A stretch of 10,400 nt of DNA from Chromobacteriaceae bacterium (GTDB lineage: Bacteria; Pseudomonadota; Gammaproteobacteria; Burkholderiales; Aquaspirillaceae): NCBI GenBank assembly GCA_030151505.1, contig JASLDQ010000341.1, positions 1-10,400 of the forward strand, given 5' to 3'. How positions within the stretch are numbered: the first letter of the stretch is position 1; the number at the start of each line of letters is the position of its first letter. The position numbers and the translations under genes were made by a program. This document shows positions 6,745 through 10,400 of this stretch, piece by piece. A model generated the notes under the pieces. The model was not told where the DNA came from. It did no database searches and saw only the letters and a program-made list of their open reading frames with translations.

Positions 6745-7530
6745 CTAGCTGGCGCGCACCTTCAGCAAGGTCATCATCTGCCCCATGGCCTCGGCATAAA
6801 GCCGTTCGACGGCGGCGGGGAAAAAAGGCAGGGTGAAATACAGCGCGACAAACCCGACCATCAGGGTCAGGGGAAAGCCGAAGGTAAAGATGTTGAACTG
6901 CGGCGCGGCGCGGGTCATCACGCCAATGGCAAGGTTGGTGATCAACAGCGCCGCCACCACTGGCATGGCCATCAGGAGACCGAAGGAAAATATGTGCCCG
7001 CCCCATTCCGCCAGCAGTTTGTAGCTCATGCGCGGCAACGGTTCCAGCGCGACCGGAAAGACCGTAAACGAATCGACCAAGGCCGACAGCACTGCATGGT
7101 GTCCGTCCATCGCCAGAAACAGCAGGTAGACCAGCATGGTCAGAAAGCGCGACAGCGCTGGGACCGAAGCCCCGTGCTGCGGATCGAAGAACATGGCGAA
7201 GCCCAGACCCATCTGCAGGCTGGCCAGCGCTCCGCTCATTTCCACCACGGTAATGGCGATCCGCATCACGAAGCCCATCGCCAGCCCGATCAGCAACTGC
7301 TGGACCAGAATGGCGAATCCCTCCCCCGACACGACCGGGATCGCCGGCATGGCAGGCAGCAAGGGCGCGATCAGCACGGTCAGCGCGATGGCGAAAACGG
7401 TCTTGATGCGGCGCGGCACGGTCTTGGTGCCGTACAGGGGATCGGCCAGCAGGAAACCGGTGATGCGCAGCAGCGGCCACAGATAGGTGGACAGCAGCAG
7501 GCTGATCTCGGCGTCGGTGAGGGTGATCAC
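6745..7530 (-). CDS. fliR: Flagellar export apparatus protein FliR
   Basis: FliR is an integral inner-membrane subunit of the flagellar type III export gate, assembled with FliP and FliQ into a helical core. The 261-residue length is usual. The protein is strongly hydrophobic with several membrane segments (about 10-28, 42-60, 72-95, 126-145, 175-200, 215-240). It carries the family blocks GLGFAMFFDP and TRAAPQFNIF. The start is a GTG at 7530, 10 bases after the fliQ stop; there is no strong Shine-Dalgarno, and no nearby ATG keeps the conserved N-terminus. It is the last gene of the fliMNOPQR cluster, followed by a terminator. Confidence 0.95.
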   Translation of the reverse strand: MITLTDAEISLLLSTYLWPLLRITGFLLADPLYGTKTVPRRIKTVFAIALTVLIAPLLPAMPAIPVVSGEGFAILVQQLLIGLAMGFVMRIAITVVEMSGALASLQMGLGFAMFFDPQHGASVPALSRFLTMLVYLLFLAMDGHHAVLSALVDSFTVFPVALEPLPRMSYKLLAEWGGHIFSFGLLMAMPVVAALLITNLAIGVMTRAAPQFNIFTFGFPLTLMVGFVALYFTLPFFPAAVERLYAEAMGQMMTLLKVRAS

Positions 7531-7540
7531 GGCGGCGCGG

Positions 7541-7810
7541 TCAGCCCATCACATTGGGAATGCTGTTGAACAGCCGGACGGTGTATTCCATCAGCGTGCG
7601 CACCATCCATGGCCCGGCCAGCACCAGCACGATGAACAGGGCGATCAGCTTGGGAATGAAGGTCAGGGTCATTTCGTTGATCTGGGTGGCCGCCTGGATC
7701 ACGCTCACCACGAGGCCTACCGCCAGCGCGATCAGCAGCATCGGCGCCGACACGATGATCAGCACGAACAGCGCGTTCTGCACCAGATTGATGACGTATT
7801 CGGGAGACAT
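7541..7810 (-). CDS. fliQ: Flagellar export apparatus protein FliQ
   Basis: FliQ is a small two-helix membrane subunit of the export gate. The 89-residue protein has the normal size and the usual pattern: a first membrane helix at about 15-38, the conserved loop QAATQINEMTLTFIPK (39-54), and a second helix at about 55-75. The ATG at 7810 lies four bases after the fliP stop codon begins its last base, leaving a 3-base gap; the preceding TAAGAG is only a weak ribosome binding site and includes the fliP stop, which fits coupled translation. Confidence 0.96.
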   Translation of the reverse strand: MSPEYVINLVQNALFVLIIVSAPMLLIALAVGLVVSVIQAATQINEMTLTFIPKLIALFIVLVLAGPWMVRTLMEYTVRLFNSIPNVMG

Positions 7811-7813
7811 CTC

Positions 7814-8560
7814 TTACCCCACGTAGAAACTTTGCACCAGCGAGCCCATCAACAGGGTCCAGCCGTCGATCAGCACGAACAGCATCAGCTTGAACGGCAG
7901 GGAGATGATGGTGGGCGACACCATCATCATCCCCATCGCCATCAGGATGGTCGCCACGACCAAGTCGATGATCAGGAAGGGGATGAATACCATGAAACCG
8001 ATCTGGAACGCAGTCTTGAGCTCGCTGACGACGAAAGCGGGAATCAGGGTCTTCAGGCTGACATCATTCGCATCGGCGGGCTTGGGGCTGCGCGAAATCT
8101 CGATGAAGAAGGCCAGATCTTTTTCGCGGGTCTGGCGCATCATGAATTCCTTGAACGGCTTGGAGCCGGTTTCGAGCGCCTGGGTCACGCTGATCCGGTC
8201 TTCGGAGAACGGCAGGAATGCGTCTTGATAGGCCTTGTCGAACACCGGGGCCATGATGAATACGGTGAGGAACAGCGACAGGCCGACGATGACCTGGTTG
8301 GGCGGCGACTGCATCACCCCGAGCGCCTGTCGCAGCAGCGACAGCACGATGACAATGCGCGTGAAGGCCGTCATCATCAGGAAGGCGGCCGGGATGAACG
8401 TCAGCCCGGTCAGGAACAGCAGCATCTGCAACGAAAGGGAATAACTCTGCCCGCCGCCAGCTGCGGGGGCGCTGTTCATCAGTGGTAGACCCGCCGCATC
8501 GGCGAGGACTGGTAAACAGCACAACAACAGCGGGACAAGGCGCGGAGACAGGAACTTCAT
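7814..8560 (-). CDS. fliP: Flagellar export apparatus protein FliP
   Basis: FliP is the major subunit of the export-gate core in the inner membrane. From the ATG at 8560 the protein has 248 residues, close to E. coli FliP at 245. It starts with a cleavable-type signal peptide (MKFLSPRL, a Leu/Cys-rich core, then ADAAG), known to be typical of FliP. Membrane segments follow at about 45-65, 85-105, 185-210 and 215-235, with conserved blocks FIPAAFLMMTAFTRI, PPNQVIVGLSLFLT and PAFVVSELKTAFQIGF. The open frame extends 60 codons further upstream, but those residues are read from the fliO frame and do not resemble FliP. Fourteen bases separate it from the fliO stop; no strong Shine-Dalgarno is visible. 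Confidence 0.96.
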   Translation of the reverse strand: MKFLSPRLVPLLLCCLPVLADAAGLPLMNSAPAAGGGQSYSLSLQMLLFLTGLTFIPAAFLMMTAFTRIVIVLSLLRQALGVMQSPPNQVIVGLSLFLTVFIMAPVFDKAYQDAFLPFSEDRISVTQALETGSKPFKEFMMRQTREKDLAFFIEISRSPKPADANDVSLKTLIPAFVVSELKTAFQIGFMVFIPFLIIDLVVATILMAMGMMMVSPTIISLPFKLMLFVLIDGWTLLMGSLVQSFYVG

Positions 8561-8574
8561 GCGCGAATTCGATT

Positions 8575-9027
8575 TCAGTGTGAAGAACGGCCGGCACGAG
8601 CCTGCCGCAGGATGGCTTGAAGTTTGTCGGCAAAGGGCGGGATGCCGCGGGAGTCGGCGGCGGGCTCTGCCGCATCGGCGGGGCGTTCGAGCTCCGTCAG
8701 CAGATTGACGTGCTGGGGCGTAACGCCCAGCACCAGCCATCGCTCGCCGAGTTCGACGATGACGACGCGCTCCCGCCCGCCGAGCAAGGTCCCACCGACG
8801 ACCTTGAGGCGCCGTTGGCTGGAGAAATTCCCCTGCCCGAAACGGCGCACCAGCCAGGCCAGCGCGAAGATCAGCGCCAGCACTAAACCAAGCCCCAGAA
8901 CGGTTTCCAGCAGGCTACCCAGCGGGGACAACGATTGAGCGGTTTGCGTCGGTACTGCCGCAGCAGCCTGTCGAGGCAACAGCAAGGCAGCCGTCAACAG
9001 GCTGCCCAGGCAGCCGGATCGGATCAC
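8575..9027 (-). CDS. fliO: Flagellar biosynthesis protein FliO
   Basis: FliO is a membrane protein that helps FliP assemble into the export gate. The 150-residue protein shows a signal-like N-terminus (LLTAALLLPRQAAA), one strong membrane segment at about 37-62 (VLGLGLVLALIFALAWLV) and the cytoplasmic FliO domain with RLKVVGGTLLGGRERVVIVELG and WLVLGVTP. FliO is poorly conserved, so domain pattern and position between fliN and fliP carry the call. The start is a GTG at 9027 that overlaps the fliN stop as GTGA; no Shine-Dalgarno is evident, so reinitiation after fliN is likely. Confidence 0.92.
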   Translation of the reverse strand: MIRSGCLGSLLTAALLLPRQAAAAVPTQTAQSLSPLGSLLETVLGLGLVLALIFALAWLVRRFGQGNFSSQRRLKVVGGTLLGGRERVVIVELGERWLVLGVTPQHVNLLTELERPADAAEPAADSRGIPPFADKLQAILRQARAGRSSH

Positions 9028-9506
9028 TTTTGCAGGCGCCGCAAGCGTTCGACCGGCGTGATGATGTCGGTCAGGCGAATACCGAATTTGTCATTCACCA
9101 CAACGACTTCACCTTGGGCAATCAAGCAGCCGTTCACCAGCACGTCCATCGGCTCACCCGCCATCCCGTCCAGCTCCACCACGGACCCTTGCGCCAATTG
9201 CAGCAGGTTGCGGATGGCGATCTTGGTGCGCCCAAGCTCAACCGTCATATGCACCGGAATATCAAGGATCATGTCCAGGTTATGTCCGGCACTTGATGCG
9301 GCCGCAGCAGTCGATGGCGAAAATTCCTGAAACAGACCGGCGGCCGCAGCGGCTTCCGCAGGGGCCTCAGCGGCCTCTGGAGTAGGTTCGCTGGTTTGCT
9401 CGGCCATCGCCGCAGCCCAATCATCCATCGTTACTTCGTCCTGCATGCTTTCCCTTTCAGCCTTTTCCGACTGTTGCTCCATTGCTTGTTCTGGCTGTTC
9501 CGACAT
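9024..9506 (-). CDS. fliN: Flagellar motor switch protein FliN
   Basis: FliN forms the lower part of the C-ring with FliM and takes part in switching and in docking export substrates. The SpoA/FliN domain occupies about residues 78-155 of 160 (ILDIPVHMTVELGRTKI, SVVELDGMAGEPMDVLVNG, VVVVNDKFGIRLTDI). The first 75 residues are acidic and Ala/Gln/Glu-rich and probably disordered, making the protein somewhat longer than the 137-residue E. coli form. Two close starts exist: the ATG at 9515 overlaps the fliM stop as ATGA, but AGGAG (9521-9517) is then only one base away; the ATG at 9506 has a 10-base spacing from the same AGGAG and is preferred. The difference is three residues. Confidence 0.94.
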   Translation of the reverse strand: MSEQPEQAMEQQSEKAERESMQDEVTMDDWAAAMAEQTSEPTPEAAEAPAEAAAAAGLFQEFSPSTAAAASSAGHNLDMILDIPVHMTVELGRTKIAIRNLLQLAQGSVVELDGMAGEPMDVLVNGCLIAQGEVVVVNDKFGIRLTDIITPVERLRRLQK

Positions 9507-9511
9507 CTGGG

Positions 9512-10400
9512 TCATTCTCCTGCCGTTCCGTATTCGCTGATTTCCTGGGCACCAGACAGCATGCGTTCGACGCGCAAGGCATATTGCCCGGTCGACACGC
9601 CATACCGGCACTCCATCACCGGAATTCCCGACACATCGGCACCGATCACCTCCGGAATCTCGACCGGAATGACATCGCCAACCTTGAGGTTCAGAATTTC
9701 GCCCAAGGTGATCTGGGTTTCAGCGAGGGTGGCCACCAAGTCGACTTCGGCAATCTGGACTTGCTTGGACAGCAGATTGACCCAGCGGTTATCCACTTCG
9801 GTGCGGTCCGCCGCCATGGTGGACGACAGCATATCGCGGATCGGCTCCACCATTGAATACGGCATGCACACGTGGAAATCACCGCCGCCAGCTCCCAGCT
9901 CAATGCGGAATGTCATCGACACCACGACCTCGGTCGGCGTGGCGATGTTGGCGAACTGGGTATTCATTTCCGAACGCATGAAGGCGAATTCGATCGGATA
10001 GACCGGCTCCCAGGCCTTCTGGTATTCGACAAACACGACATCGAGCAGGCGCCGAATGATGCGCTGTTCAGTCACGGTGAAATCGCGCCCCTCGACCCGG
10101 ACGTGATAACGCCCATCGGAGCCGAACAGGTTATCGACAACCAAAAACACCAGATCGGGATCGAAAATCAGCAGCGACGTACCGCGAAGCGGCTTGACGT
10201 GACAGAGATTGAGGTTGGTCGGCACAACCAGATTGCGAATGAATTCGCTGTACTTCTGTACTTTGACCGGCCCTACCGAGATTTCGGCATTGCGTCGGAT
10301 AAAGTTGAACATGCCGATGCGCAGGTTACGGGCAAAACGCTCGTTGATAATTTCAAGCGTCGGCATCCGGCCGCGAACGATGCGTTCCTGCCGGCCGATA
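9512..10400 (-). CDS. fliM: Flagellar motor switch protein FliM (5' end outside window)
   Basis: FliM is the C-ring protein that binds phosphorylated CheY and sets rotation direction. The frame stays open to the window edge and 295 residues are visible, beginning in the conserved block RQERIVRGRMPTLEIINERF. About 40 N-terminal residues, including the CheY-binding peptide, are therefore missing from view, and the internal ATG at 10366 is not the true start. The middle CheC-like domain covers most of the visible chain (FNFIRRNAEISVGP, FDPDLVFLVVDNLFG, RIELGAGGGDFHVCMPYS), and the SpoA-type C-terminal domain follows (VDLVATLAETQITLGEILNLKVGDVIP). Its stop overlaps or abuts the fliN start. Gene order fliM-N-O-P-Q-R is the standard flagellar arrangement. 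Confidence 0.97.
   Translation of the reverse strand, partial: IGRQERIVRGRMPTLEIINERFARNLRIGMFNFIRRNAEISVGPVKVQKYSEFIRNLVVPTNLNLCHVKPLRGTSLLIFDPDLVFLVVDNLFGSDGRYHVRVEGRDFTVTEQRIIRRLLDVVFVEYQKAWEPVYPIEFAFMRSEMNTQFANIATPTEVVVSMTFRIELGAGGGDFHVCMPYSMVEPIRDMLSSTMAADRTEVDNRWVNLLSKQVQIAEVDLVATLAETQITLGEILNLKVGDVIPVEIPEVIGADVSGIPVMECRYGVSTGQYALRVERMLSGAQEISEYGTAGE
9517..9521 (-). promoter_or_regulatory. Ribosome binding site deciding the fliN start
   Basis: AGGAG on the minus strand lies 10 bases before the ATG at 9506 and one base before the ATG at 9515. Only the first spacing is workable, so it argues for the downstream start. It lies within the last codons of fliM. Confidence 0.6.

Noticed and set aside
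6655..7569. A 304-codon plus-strand frame opposite fliR.
   Set aside because: Antisense shadow; extremely Gln/His/Gly-rich product typical of the complement of membrane-protein codons.
7487..8488. A 333-codon plus-strand frame opposite fliP-fliQ, rich in His, Gln and Asp.
   Set aside because: The composition is the mirror of hydrophobic membrane-protein codons on the other strand; no domain or ribosome binding site is evident.

Overview
This is a GC-rich chromosomal window from a flagellated Gram-negative bacterium, most likely a betaproteobacterium. That placement rests on the character of RNase E, FliM, YebC and MotD and on the gene order; I cannot fix the order or genus, although Rhodocyclales or Neisseriales-like lineages seem plausible. 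All genes look intact except the two cut by the window edges. I see no phage, insertion sequence, CRISPR array, tRNA or rRNA.

Left part (1-2335): the minus-strand gene for RNase E (rne) covers 1-1799, with its C-terminal tail running off the window. A gene-free stretch of about 535 bases separates it from the divergent rluC. Read on the rne strand, this stretch looks like a long structured mRNA leader. It has several hairpins, one of which pairs the only Shine-Dalgarno-like sequence of rne, and a candidate rne promoter lies at its far end, overlapping the start of rluC. Long leaders used for feedback control by RNase E itself are known in enterobacteria, so this region is the most interesting regulatory object here.

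Centre-left (2336-5858, plus strand): rluC (23S rRNA pseudouridine synthase) overlaps a HAD-family phosphatase gene. After 142 bases comes an S49 signal-peptide-peptidase-like membrane protease (sppA), followed 17 bases later by motD, a flagellar stator protein of the MotB/MotD family whose MotA/MotC-type partner is not in the window. A perfect 12-bp bidirectional terminator closes this side.

Right part (5918-10400, minus strand): yebC converges on motD and shares that terminator. Upstream of it is the tightly packed flagellar cluster fliM-fliN-fliO-fliP-fliQ-fliR. FliM and FliN form the switch complex (C-ring); FliO, FliP, FliQ and FliR build or form the core of the flagellar export gate. 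Genes in this cluster overlap by 4 bases or are separated by a few bases, several have GTG starts, and most lack strong ribosome binding sites, which suggests translational coupling. A terminator follows fliR, and a candidate yebC promoter sits just upstream of that terminator.

I do not see an undescribed defence, mobile or biosynthetic system. The points worth following are regulatory (the rne leader, the yebC promoter palindrome) and the unusual position of motD behind sppA.
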